A program made the position numbers and the translations under genes. Positions 9,219 through 18,900 of a stretch of 64,000 nucleotides of DNA are shown here, piece after piece. The notes beneath the pieces were generated by a model. That model saw only the letters and a program-made list of their open reading frames with translations. It did not search any database and was not told where the DNA came from. Source of the stretch: Psychrobacter sp. ANT_WB68 (GTDB lineage: Bacteria > Pseudomonadota > Gammaproteobacteria > Pseudomonadales > Moraxellaceae); contig NZ_VOAZ01000001.1 in NCBI RefSeq assembly GCF_008369115.1, forward strand, positions 744,001-808,000, read 5' to 3'. How positions within the stretch are numbered: the stretch's first letter is position 1; each line of letters begins with the position of its first letter.

Positions 9219-9746
9219 TTAAGCATTACTTTTCAAATACTCTAACATGGTGTCTGCATCTGATACTTCAAACGGGTCTATTGGGCAGTTGTCGCCAAAA
9301 TCAGGTTCTTTAAATACTTTTTTGATAGCTTTATTGTCGACATACATTGAATAACGCCATGAGCGCATACCAAAGCCAAGATTACTCTTATCAACAAGCA
9401 TGCCCATTTTACGAGTGAACTCACCATTGCCATCAGGAAGCAAGAAAACGTTTTCACGGTTTTGCTTTAGGCCCCATTGGTACATGACGAAGGCATCATT
9501 GACAGAAATGCAAACTATTTCATCTATGCCTAATGCTTGAAACTCATGGTAAAGCTCTTCGTAACGAGGTAGATGGCTGGTAGAACAAGTGGGCGTAAAG
9601 GCACCTGGCAGTGAGAACACCACCACTTTTTTATTGGCAAATAACTCATCTGTGGTTAGGTCATACCACTTGAATGGGTTATCTCCTCCGATAGAGTCAT
9701 CACGAACACGGGTTTTGAAAGTGACATCAGGTACATGGGTAATCAT
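9219..9746 (-). CDS. Prx5-like peroxiredoxin
   Basis: This 175-aa thiol peroxidase of the Prx5/redoxin group has the peroxidatic cysteine at Cys54 in PGAFTPTCS, with the Thr and Pro of the active site. A later FxxGxGxRSWRY-type segment (FGMRSWRYSMYVD) is also typical. It reduces hydrogen peroxide and alkyl hydroperoxides in the cytoplasm. In related proteobacterial proteins a glutaredoxin domain is sometimes fused at the C-terminus; none is present here, so reduction would need a separate partner. A Cys near the C-terminus (DNCPIDPF) could act as resolving cysteine (inference). The gene is monocistronic with a terminator. Confidence 0.9.
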   Translation of the reverse strand: MITHVPDVTFKTRVRDDSIGGDNPFKWYDLTTDELFANKKVVVFSLPGAFTPTCSTSHLPRYEELYHEFQALGIDEIVCISVNDAFVMYQWGLKQNRENVFLLPDGNGEFTRKMGMLVDKSNLGFGMRSWRYSMYVDNKAIKKVFKEPDFGDNCPIDPFEVSDADTMLEYLKSNA

Positions 9747-9872
9747 TATTTACTCCGATTTAGGTTATTGTCTTTTTGTCTTCAAAATGCTGCGTTTATA
9801 TAATAATGGTTATAGCAATCCATAAGCAAATCTTTAAGCTGATATTCACTATAATAAGATATCAGAATATAT

Positions 9873-9936
9873 GAGCCACCCCCGGATTGTCGGAGACTCA
9901 ATATTCTAAGAGAATACGACTATAAGGGGGTAGTTC
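9873..9936. repeat. Imperfect inverted repeat, possible IS end
   Basis: GAGCCACCCCC (9873-9883) and GGGGGTAGTTC (9926-9936) are inverted with two mismatches. The arms resemble insertion-sequence ends but no transposase lies between them, so this may be an excision scar or chance. Confidence 0.25.
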
Positions 9937-9948
9937 GCATGACTTTTA

Positions 9949-10812
9949 TCAAGTCGTCTTATTACCCACACTACCCAAAAATTGACTGACAGCTTCTGAT
10001 ACACCCGCAAGAAGATTCTCACTAACATCGAGTTGTTCCAATGCTCTTAGGTTGGCAATACTATCCGGCAGACTTTGTAGGCCATTTTGATAGAGTCCCA
10101 GACTTTTAAGTTTATTCAGATTGCCTATCGAGCTTGGCAGGGTTGTGAAATCAGAACCACGTACGTTTAGTTTTATAAGGTTTGTTAAATTCCCGATACT
10201 ATCAGGCAAGGCCTTTAAATCTCTATTAGCACATAGTTGAATACTTGTGAGCTTGCTTAGCTTGCCAATAGAGTCTGGTAACTCCTGAACCTGCGTTCCT
10301 CTCATATCAAAGTGTGTCAATGATGACAAGTTGCCGAGCTCATCAGGAAACCTTTCTAAGCTTTTTGAAAAGATATTAAGCGCTTTAAAATTCTTTAATT
10401 TACACAATACCTTCGGGAACTCAGTGAAAGCGCACTTCATAAAAACCAGCGTCTCTAAGCTATCTAATTGAGCAATCTCTTCTGGTAGCTCATCAAAACC
10501 TATCAGTCTAAGATATTTTAGGTTTTTGAAATTGCCGATAGCGCCTGGCAATGGCTTAGTGGACTCACTTTCGCTTTGTAATACTGATTTATTATCAATA
10601 TAGCTATAACTCGTCAATTTTCCATATCCCAAATCAAGTCGCTCTAACTGACGTAATGCCTCAGGCTCACGAGGGACAATGCTATCAGGGCCACAATGCA
10701 TATTATGGTTATCCATCCAGTCCCATATCTCTAACATCCAGTCTTCAACGCCCGTCTCTTGATTGCGAGTAGTGTTGTCATCTTGGTTGGTTTTACCGCT
10801 ATATGCTGTCAT
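9949..10812 (-). CDS. Leucine-rich-repeat protein
   Basis: This 287-aa protein is built mainly of about eight leucine-rich repeats of roughly 23 residues with the pattern LPDSIGNLxxLxxLxLxxxxLxxLP (residues about 85-275), the type of plant intracellular Ras-group LRRs and bacterial LRR effectors. It has no signal peptide, membrane segment or catalytic domain. LRR arcs usually bind proteins; the partner is unknown. The ATG is preceded by AAAAGGTAACCTT. No operon partner is visible. Confidence 0.75.
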   Translation of the reverse strand: MTAYSGKTNQDDNTTRNQETGVEDWMLEIWDWMDNHNMHCGPDSIVPREPEALRQLERLDLGYGKLTSYSYIDNKSVLQSESESTKPLPGAIGNFKNLKYLRLIGFDELPEEIAQLDSLETLVFMKCAFTEFPKVLCKLKNFKALNIFSKSLERFPDELGNLSSLTHFDMRGTQVQELPDSIGKLSKLTSIQLCANRDLKALPDSIGNLTNLIKLNVRGSDFTTLPSSIGNLNKLKSLGLYQNGLQSLPDSIANLRALEQLDVSENLLAGVSEAVSQFLGSVGNKTT

Positions 10813-11170
10813 AAGGTTACCTTTTAATAATCGTTAAATGAGGTGAATGCATTCAAATATTTAGTAGGTTTTATCGCTGTGAGTCAAACTTAAAAGTCGT
10901 TGGGCACAGTAATAAAATCAAGGTAAGCCATATTCTTAACATAGCTTGATCTATCAGTAACTGAGACTGTTAAAAGTTTATGAAGCTGTTTGGAGGGCTT
11001 GCTTAAAAAAACGGAATAGCAGAAAGCGCTCATAAGACTTAGTCGCTGAGTATGAGGAAAATCATTAAAAAATATAAAAGTTGGAATCAATTGACTAGAA
11101 GTAGTCATAAAGAAATCTCCTGTTGCTCTGTCTGTGCCAAATTGAAACGACACAGTCACCTTACAGAGCG

Positions 11171-11233
11171 AAAAGGAGTTGTGCGTTTTACCAGTCTTTG
11201 TTTTTCATCGCGCTGGAAGTAGCCTTAAACCCA
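11171..11233 (-). repeat. 63-bp inverted repeat, copy B
   Basis: The reverse complement of 4138-4200 with four mismatches. The next 50-180 bp contain a transposase-like fragment. Confidence 0.8.
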
Positions 11234-11279
11234 CGATGTTTTTTTATCATAACAAGCTGTTTAGCATTTGTCAAAAGTG

Positions 11280-11400
11280 ACATTGAGCTATGCTGAAGAA
11301 ATTCTAGAGAAGAATGGCAATATCTTAGCGACTGCAAAGCAGTTAGGCATAGCCATGCAAAAAACCTTATCTAACTGGCAGAATAAAGCGAATGAAGGCT
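11280..11400 (+). pseudogene. Transposase helix-turn-helix fragment
   Basis: The plus strand reads TLSYAEEILEKNGNILATAK then QLGIAMQKTLSNWQNKA without a start codon. This is the helix-turn-helix pattern of IS3-type OrfA proteins (A-x-x-L-G-I-x-x-x-T-L-x-x-W). It is a short orphan fragment and may come from the same element family as the remnant at 8.5-9.1 kb. Confidence 0.55.
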
Positions 11401-11545
11401 ATCGTATTATCTCAGCATGCTGTGTAATTAATATTTTCTAATTTTGTTTCTACAAGATTAACCGTTTGATGAAATTTCAATCAGTATATTTTTTGATACA
11501 CTATCTACATATTAATGTCTCTTTAAATATAAGGGTCACACACAA

Positions 11546-11857
11546 ATGATTATTTTTTTCAAAACATATTTCGCTTGTGAAAACAGAGAGAATGCCGAAA
11601 AAACTGCTAATCAAATGCAATACCAAATTAATGAGTTCGGTGAAGTATCTTTACTTGAAATTATTGATTATTGGAAAATTAATGACTATTTTGAAGTTTC
11701 TTTTGAGATTGACAGTAATATCGAGATTCAGCTTTTGTCTAAAAAACTAGCAAAAAACTGGGAGCAACACGGAGGAAGTTATATTTGGAATTATGAACAT
11801 GAAGAGTTTTTATTATCTAATAAAGTACGCTGGGCATCACTAGAGATTATAGAGTGA
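11546..11857 (+). CDS. Small hypothetical acidic protein
   Basis: 103 aa with no recognised family, signal peptide or membrane segment. It is acidic and rich in Ile, Glu and Asn, and locally AT-rich. Size, composition and position upstream of a CDI locus resemble small immunity proteins, but that is only suggestive. The ATG has AAGGGT about 10 nt upstream. The flanking 300 bp upstream carries transposase debris. Confidence 0.5.
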   Translation: MIIFFKTYFACENRENAEKTANQMQYQINEFGEVSLLEIIDYWKINDYFEVSFEIDSNIEIQLLSKKLAKNWEQHGGSYIWNYEHEEFLLSNKVRWASLEIIE

Positions 11858-12095
11858 GAGTTTAAAATTTTAAGAGATTACCCTTGCTGCTAAATTCGTA
11901 CGCCAAACTTGAATAAGTCTAATCATAGATTTTAATGAGAATAATTCATACTGTCGATTCCATATACACTAAACCCGTATCTAACAATAGCAGTTCGATG
12001 CCTGTATAGCGCACCGAACTATAGTTATTACAAAATCAGTTCAATCGTCAGAAAGTTTTAGGCATTGAAATTGCCCGTCCGATTAAGGTGTGTAA

Positions 12096-12647
12096 TTAAT
12101 CCCAAGTAATACCATGCTTTATCTGTTCTTCAAAATGCATTATCACATAAAATAATCGAATAATTTGATTAGGTACATCTTCATAGCTGGCTAAATAATC
12201 TGTACCAATTTCAATTGGTACATAAATATCTGCATCTTCTTTATCTATTAAAAAATGACCATCCGCATAAAATCCTAAATCGTACTGACTAGATAATTTG
12301 TCTAATCTGTCATTAATTCTCAATTCATTAAATAGCGAACCTTGATAATTGCCTGAAACTATGATTCCGTAAAGAATTTTTGTAGGTTTTCCATCAAACT
12401 GTAAAACAACATCATTATTCCAGCGACAGGCATAAGCATCAAACTCTTTTCCTAAGCTATTAGTACCTTTGTGATGTATGACATACCATAAGCCTTTAGT
12501 ATTTGATGGCTTGTTATATTCCTCATTATCAACCAGCTTATGTGGTGCATGTTTAAGAAACTCATCAAAGCTTAATCCAATATCAATGCCTGCGGCACTT
12601 TTTAATGGGATAATATCAGCATTTAAATGAGGTATAAATTTTTTCAT
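12096..12647 (-). CDS. Hypothetical protein, possible orphan immunity-type gene
   Basis: 183 aa, soluble, with no recognised domain. It ends in an aromatic and acidic region (PNQIIRLFYVIMHFEEQI). GGAAGGC sits 7 nt before the ATG, so it is probably a real gene. It lies among small AT-rich orphan genes upstream of cdiB, a setting where unrelated immunity or toxin-associated genes accumulate. No function can be assigned. Confidence 0.55.
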   Translation of the reverse strand: MKKFIPHLNADIIPLKSAAGIDIGLSFDEFLKHAPHKLVDNEEYNKPSNTKGLWYVIHHKGTNSLGKEFDAYACRWNNDVVLQFDGKPTKILYGIIVSGNYQGSLFNELRINDRLDKLSSQYDLGFYADGHFLIDKEDADIYVPIEIGTDYLASYEDVPNQIIRLFYVIMHFEEQIKHGITWD

Positions 12648-12860
12648 ATTTTAAGCCTTCCGCTATTTCGGTTAATCAATTACCTACTCTAGAGTGAGAT
12701 GACCAAATCACATTAAGCATCTCAATATGTAGACTGTGAAGTACACTACAATGAATAAAGTAACCAAAATCCTTGATAACATTAGCCTACAGCCGAAGAC
12801 TCAAGTCCTCACTAGGGAACCGAATCCTTAGACTTTGCTGATTTTCTTGGGGTATGCTAT

Positions 12861-13571
12861 TCATTCGATAAGATAATTATAAAAATAATCAAATGTATCT
12901 TGATCGTCTAAAACGTCAATCATTTCCTTAATTCTAGCTATAGATAGATTTTTAGATATAGCCATGAACAGTAATGCTTTTTTATATTCCCGAGAATAAT
13001 CTTGATCTGTATAAACCAAGATTTGAGAAAAATCCATATCGATAGTTTCTTGATGTGCCTGATAGAAGTATGACAACTCTTTGTTTGTGCTTTCCTCTTT
13101 CATGATATTAAAAACTATTTCACTATTTTCTACCATCCAATGGTAAGCGATTAATCTCACATCTTGGTATTCATCACCTAAGCACCTAATAATGTTTAAG
13201 TAATCACTTAGTTCTATAGCTAGAAAACTATGTAACCAGACCCCTCTATACCTAGCATCTCGATCTTTGGATGCGATTAAAGGCTTAACACTGTCCCACA
13301 GATCCCTACCCCATTTTTCATTGAGATGGGAGCAGATAAACTCTATAAGCCGAAAGTGTTCTCTTTTTGAAGCTCTTTCCATCATAGTAGCTACAGCACT
13401 ATAATCCTTGTTACGAGCCATCATTCCTAATAATGCACTTTGCAACTCTATCCACTTATCAGTGTTGTAATAATACTGATCACTAAATAGCGCGTTTACC
13501 AAATCCTCTATCATCATATCTTTATCTAACTTCTGTTTCTCTTTTAAATCATTACTATCAAGTAAGCTCAT
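12861..13571 (-). CDS. Hypothetical helical (HEAT-like) protein
   Basis: About 236 aa, predicted largely alpha-helical, with repeated helix-pair segments (for example RYRGVWLHSFLAIEL and VRLIAYHWMVENSEIVF) that resemble HEAT repeats. The chosen start (MSLLDSND) has AAGGA 7 nt upstream; an ATG seven codons earlier lacks one. There is no signal peptide or membrane segment. It may be a protein-binding or immunity-type protein, but no family is recognised. Confidence 0.55.
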   Translation of the reverse strand: MSLLDSNDLKEKQKLDKDMMIEDLVNALFSDQYYYNTDKWIELQSALLGMMARNKDYSAVATMMERASKREHFRLIEFICSHLNEKWGRDLWDSVKPLIASKDRDARYRGVWLHSFLAIELSDYLNIIRCLGDEYQDVRLIAYHWMVENSEIVFNIMKEESTNKELSYFYQAHQETIDMDFSQILVYTDQDYSREYKKALLFMAISKNLSIARIKEMIDVLDDQDTFDYFYNYLIE

Positions 13572-14047
13572 ATTTTTTCCTTGAATTAGCAAATCTATTT
13601 ATTCTTATAACGTTCGTTATGGTAAATAAAAGAATCCGCTAAATATAACGCACAGTAAAATAACAGATATAGTGCCAAAACTATTTAACCAGTATTATAA
13701 AGTCCGCCCATTATACAGACACGCTTTTTGAGTAATATTAACAGCGTTCTTTGTGTGTCTACCTCAAGATAACACGCCGCTGACATCCATTCACTGAACT
13801 TCTCAACTAATGCTATTAGTTTTTATCATAGCTTAAGCTAAAACATATTATTGAGAGTACAACTACATACCGAAACAAGCTTTGTATAAATAAGCTTATT
13901 CCTATAAAGAAGTATCCATTTAATACAAAGTAAGCACTTAAAAGTATATTAAAAACAATGAAGTAGATATTAATAGACAATGCAAAAAAAGCTTGCAATG
14001 AGCTGCTATCAATAGCATAATTTTGCCATTATAAAAATGGTGGACTT
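13572..14047. other. Intergenic region upstream of cdiB
   Basis: About 475 bp, AT-rich, likely carrying the divergent promoters of the hypothetical gene at 12.9 kb and of cdiB. TATAAA near 14030 could be a -10 box for cdiB. A 60-codon hydrophobic frame here starts at TTG without a ribosome binding site and is not called. Confidence 0.4.
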
Positions 14048-15850
14048 ATGTATACAAGTATTTTTGGTCAGAACAGAGCAGGGTACACCTGCCGGTTTTT
14101 ATCGATTAGTATGGCAAGTATTTTGATGAGCATGGCTGCTCAGGCTATCACGCCTGAGCAATACCAAGAGCAGCGTAGCGAAGCTTTAAAGCAACAACAG
14201 CTCGTTAATCCCAATGTCACGATCGATACCAACGTCTTCAAACCTGCGCCTTCATCTTCTATCACACCTTCTGCTTCTCAGAGTGCTGATCCAGACTCTC
14301 TTCCTTGCTTTGAGATCAATCATATCTATATGACCGGTGAGCTGAGCGAGCAATTCAGCTTTGCACTGACGCCCTATACGATGGGTAAGTCCTCCTTACT
14401 TGGCAGCTGTTTATCCGTCAATGATATCAACAGACTAGTCACCAACGTTCAGAACCGAATTATTGAAAAAGGTTACGTGACCACTCGCGTCTTAGTACAA
14501 AACCAAAATCTAAAATCTGGCAATCTGTTCCTCACCCTTATTCCTGGACGTATCGATCAGATAACGGCGGTCGACATTAAAGCCAGTCGTCCTATTTATG
14601 TCGATAGCCGCCTCAATAGTGGCGGCAACCCTGCCAACTTCGCACCTGCCATGCCAATGAGCTCCGGTGACTTATTAAACGTTCGTGATATCGAACAAGC
14701 GCTTGAGAACTTTAAGCGTGTGCCTACGGCCGATGCAGACTTCTCCATTGCGCCAAGTAGCCGTATGAGCACGCTGGGCTATAGTGATATCCAAGTCAAG
14801 TGGCAGCAAGACAAGCGCTGGCGCTTATCTGCCTCTGTTGATGACTCAGGTCAAGAGAGCACTGGCGTCTATCAAGGTAATGTGACTCTCTCACTAGACA
14901 ACCCGACTTGGCATAACGATTTATTATATCTGTCTTATAACCATGATCTTGATGGTGGTAATGACAAGAATGATGGCAGTTGGGGCTATAACGTCGGGTA
15001 TGTATTGCCCATTGATAATACCCAACTGACACTCACTCACAGCGGCTATAACTATGATCAGACGGTTGCCGGTGCCAATCAAGATTATGTCTACAGCGGT
15101 GAGTCTTATAATACGGAAGCGTTAGTCAGCCACTTGGTCCACCGTGACAATCACAGTAAAACCTACCTAAAAGCGGGTGGTTATGCCAAGCAGCAAAACA
15201 ACTTTATCGACGATACTGAAATTGAAGTACAGCGCCGTCGCACTGCAGGGTATAAAGCAGGTATTGGTTACGAGACCATCATTGGTAAAACCCAATGGAT
15301 AGGCGATGTGATCTATCAGCGTGGTACCGCTGCCTTTAATGCCATCAGTCCGCCTGAAGCTTTGTTTAACGAAGGCAGTGCGCGTGCCGGTATCATCAAA
15401 ACCAACATTGATGTCAATCAACCTATCAAGCTTGCTGATAAAGCGCTTAATTATCACGCAGCGTTTAAAGGACAATATGCGACAGAGGCATTGACACCCA
15501 ATGAGCGCTTTAGCATCGGTGGTCGCTATAGTGTACGAGGCTTTGATGGTGAGCGTAGCTTAAGTGGCGATCATGGTGCTTTATTAAGACAAGAGCTTAG
15601 TGCTTATATAGGAGATAAGCCGCATGCGGTTTATGCCGGTATTGATGCCGGTTATGTCAAGCTCGACAATGCTGCGCAAGATGATTTACTGCTCGGTAAT
15701 CATCTGGTTGGTGGAGTCGTTGGGTTTAAAGGCTATGTCACACCGATTAGAACCAGCTATGATTTATTTGCCGGTTATCCGTTAGCCCAGCCCGATAATT
15801 TTAGTGATAAAGAGTGGGTGACAGGCTTTAGCTTGGGTTGGCAGTATTAG
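14048..15850 (+). CDS. cdiB: Two-partner secretion outer-membrane transporter CdiB
   Basis: This 600-aa ShlB/FhaC/HecB-family protein is an outer-membrane beta-barrel that exports the partner CdiA. In order there are an N-terminal signal sequence, a Pro/Ser-rich linker, a POTRA domain starting about residue 80 (CFEINHIYMTGE), and a barrel with the lid-loop motif VRGF near residue 496 (RYSVRGFDGE). The protein ends in an aromatic residue (GWQY) as barrel proteins do. GGTGGAC precedes the ATG. It is 115 nt upstream of cdiA, in the B-A-I order of the E. coli-type CDI locus. Confidence 0.92.
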   Translation: MYTSIFGQNRAGYTCRFLSISMASILMSMAAQAITPEQYQEQRSEALKQQQLVNPNVTIDTNVFKPAPSSSITPSASQSADPDSLPCFEINHIYMTGELSEQFSFALTPYTMGKSSLLGSCLSVNDINRLVTNVQNRIIEKGYVTTRVLVQNQNLKSGNLFLTLIPGRIDQITAVDIKASRPIYVDSRLNSGGNPANFAPAMPMSSGDLLNVRDIEQALENFKRVPTADADFSIAPSSRMSTLGYSDIQVKWQQDKRWRLSASVDDSGQESTGVYQGNVTLSLDNPTWHNDLLYLSYNHDLDGGNDKNDGSWGYNVGYVLPIDNTQLTLTHSGYNYDQTVAGANQDYVYSGESYNTEALVSHLVHRDNHSKTYLKAGGYAKQQNNFIDDTEIEVQRRRTAGYKAGIGYETIIGKTQWIGDVIYQRGTAAFNAISPPEALFNEGSARAGIIKTNIDVNQPIKLADKALNYHAAFKGQYATEALTPNERFSIGGRYSVRGFDGERSLSGDHGALLRQELSAYIGDKPHAVYAGIDAGYVKLDNAAQDDLLLGNHLVGGVVGFKGYVTPIRTSYDLFAGYPLAQPDNFSDKEWVTGFSLGWQY

Positions 15851-15965
15851 TTGCTATCAGTCAAATCACTAACTCGTTTTATTTATAAATAAGAGTTTCT
15901 TAAAACACATTAGCTTTAAAACTATCCAATATTTGTTATACGCCTATATCTCAAAGGACATTACC

Positions 15966-18900
15966 ATGAACGCACAGTGCTACCGAGTTATCTTTAACAA
16001 AGCCCGTGGAATGCTTATGGTGGTGTCGGAGTCAGCCCGCTCGCAAGGTAAAACTGGCAATCCTGCTAATGGCGGTAGTGAAATCAGCCAGATTGCAGGT
16101 GCTTCACAAACGGCTGCTCAAACAAATAGCACCTATCAAGGCGGTCAGCTTATAACGCTGCGCTCCCATGTATTGCTAGTGCTAGGGCTTGCCACCATCG
16201 TTGCTAGCAGCGTCAATATCAGTAATAGCGCTTATGCTGATGCCACTAGTATTGTCGCTGATCGTAACGCTGCTGCCAATCAGCAAGCAATAATACTAAA
16301 GTCTTCAAACGGCACAACACAGATCAATATTCAAGCCCCAAGCGCGGCTGGCGTCTCACGTAACGTTTTTAGTCAGTTTGATGTGGGTGCTGATGGTGCT
16401 ATCTTAAATAACAGTCGCACCAATGCTCAGACGCAGCTTGCTGGTTGGGTTGAGGGTAATCCGTATCTGGCTCGCGGTGAAGCCCGCGTTATTCTAAATG
16501 AGGTCAATTCAAGCGATCCAAGTCGCTTGAGCGGCTACACAGAAATTGCAGGCGGACGAGCTGAGCTGGTGATTGCCAATCCTGCTGGTATCAGTTGTGC
16601 CGGTTGCGGATTCATTAACGCTTCGCGTACGACATTGACCACTGGTAATGTTTTGATGGATCAAGGTAAGCTCACTGGCTTTGATGTGACAGGTGGTAAG
16701 GTTCGTATAGATGGTGATGGTTTAGATACTAGCGGCTCTGACTACACGCAGATATTAGCAAAGACTTCTGAGATTAATGCTGCTGTCTACGCTAAGAATT
16801 TAGATGTCATCACTGGTAGCAATAAAGTCAGCTATGAGGCTGATGCTCAAGATACTGTCATCACTTCAGCGAATAGTAATGCTAGCAACACTACAACCGG
16901 TGTGGCGCTTGATGTGTCGGCACTTGGGGCGATGTATGCAGGAAAAATCCGTCTGATCGGTACCGATAAAGGCATGGGTGTGACCAATGCGGGTAGCATC
17001 ATTGCAAGCTCTGGTGGCTTACAATTAGACAATGATGGTAATTTGATCAACTCGGGTAGCCTGATTGCCAATCAAGGTAAGGTTGATATCGCCACTAAAG
17101 GTTTCAGCGTTGATAATTCAGGAACGATTGCAAGTTCACGTGAAAATATTGATATTGATAGTGTTACTTTAGCTAATAGTGGGGTTATTAGTAGTTATGA
17201 TAAGACCCAGGCGATCACTCAACAGCGCATTACCAATACCGGAACCATCAGTAGTGGGCAGCTACAGTTAAAGACTATCGATTTAGACAACCGTGGTTTG
17301 ATTGAGCAAACAGGGTCAGGAAGTTTGGAGGTAAAAACCCAAAAGCTGATTAATAACGATCAAGCAGTCATTGGGCAAGCGCTTTATGATAATCAGCCGA
17401 CAACGACAGCCCCAACAGTCAATTCTGCACCTAGTACCGCTAACACGGGTTCACAAAACCAAGTGGTAGATAATACGAGTCCATCAAACCCTTCGCCCAG
17501 TCCCGATGCTCCCTCAATTCCCGCGCTAACTCCGGTGACTGCTAGCGGTTCAATTACCGCAGATACGCTAACTAATGCTACTAGCAATGCAGTGATCACA
17601 GCGAATGGCAACACGACAGTACAAGCTAACGATATTAATAATACAGCAAAATCAAGCATAGCCGTTGATAAACTCATCACCAACAATCAGCAAGCTAGTA
17701 ATCGTCTCAATAACGATAACAGTCGTATACAGATGACTGGTGCAGATTGGAAGCTTGAGCAGTTTAGTAATAACAAAGGTCAAATTGTCAGTCAGCAAAA
17801 TCTCAATATTGACAGTCAGCAAGGTATTGATAACACAGCGGGTACACTAGCCAGTCAAAAAGACATCACCTTAATGACCCAAGGTAATGTTAATAATTCA
17901 AAAGGTGTCATACAAGCTCAGCGTGTGGCCGTACAAGGTGATCAATTAGATAATACTAAAGGTAAAGTATATGCCGAGAACGCTGCTAATTTAACGATTG
18001 ACGGTAAAGCTAATAATACTCAAGGAGCGATAAGTGCTAAGCAAGAGGTCGAAATCGCTACTGGATCGCTTATTTCGCAAGATAGTGGTCTTATTCGTAG
18101 CGGCAAAGCATTAAATCTTACAGTCAAAGATCGATTGGAAAACTTAGATAACTCGCTGATTGCAGCTGGAACTCATGTAGATATTAAAGCAAATAATATT
18201 GCTCAAGATGTGACTTCGAAAACGATTGCTGGATTAGATCAGCAAGGCGCATTATCTACCGATAAGTATGATTTGACCATCACCACTAAAGGCACTCAAG
18301 ACAACCAAGGTCAAAACATTGCGACAGGCAATTTAGCCATGGTGGGTAGTGGCTTGAAGTTAGATAGCGCCACCTTACAAGCAAATGATATTCAATTAAC
18401 GGCAAAAGGTAATAGTGTTAATCTACAAAACAGTAAGGTATACGCCGATGGCAACCTTGATCTAAGAGCGGCGCAAGACGCTAGGCTTAATAGTGGTGAG
18501 ATATCAGCTAAGCAGATAGATATACTAGCGTCGAACATAGATAATACCGCGGGTAATCTGTATGCCGATTCCATTATTAATTTGAATCAAACAAAGTCAG
18601 GTGGCACGCTTTTAAATGCTTCAGGAAAAATAGCAAGTAAAGATGCCCTAAACATCACCTTTGATACCGTTAATAACACGGGTAAAGATGCCTTATTACT
18701 CTCTGATAAAACGATAAATATCAAAGCGTTGGAAGTGAACAATAACAATCAGCTCGTTGATAAAAAATTCACTGGTGGTGTACAAGCACAAGACATCACT
18801 ATTGCTGCGCAGAAGCTAGATAACACCGAAGGGTATATCAGTAGTGACAATAGTAACCTAGTTATTACTAAAGATCTAAAAAACACCAAAGGTTATATCT

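Noticed and set aside
9873..9936. Inverted GAGCCACCCCC-type arms read as a full insertion sequence
   Set aside because: Only 64 bp apart with no transposase between; kept only as a weak repeat.
10890..11159. 89-codon minus-strand frame
   Set aside because: No recognised motif or conserved composition; lies in a region of mobile-element debris. It might be real but nothing supports it.
13816..13998. 60-codon hydrophobic minus-strand frame upstream of cdiB
   Set aside because: TTG start, no ribosome binding site, very AT-rich; hydrophobicity may follow from composition alone.
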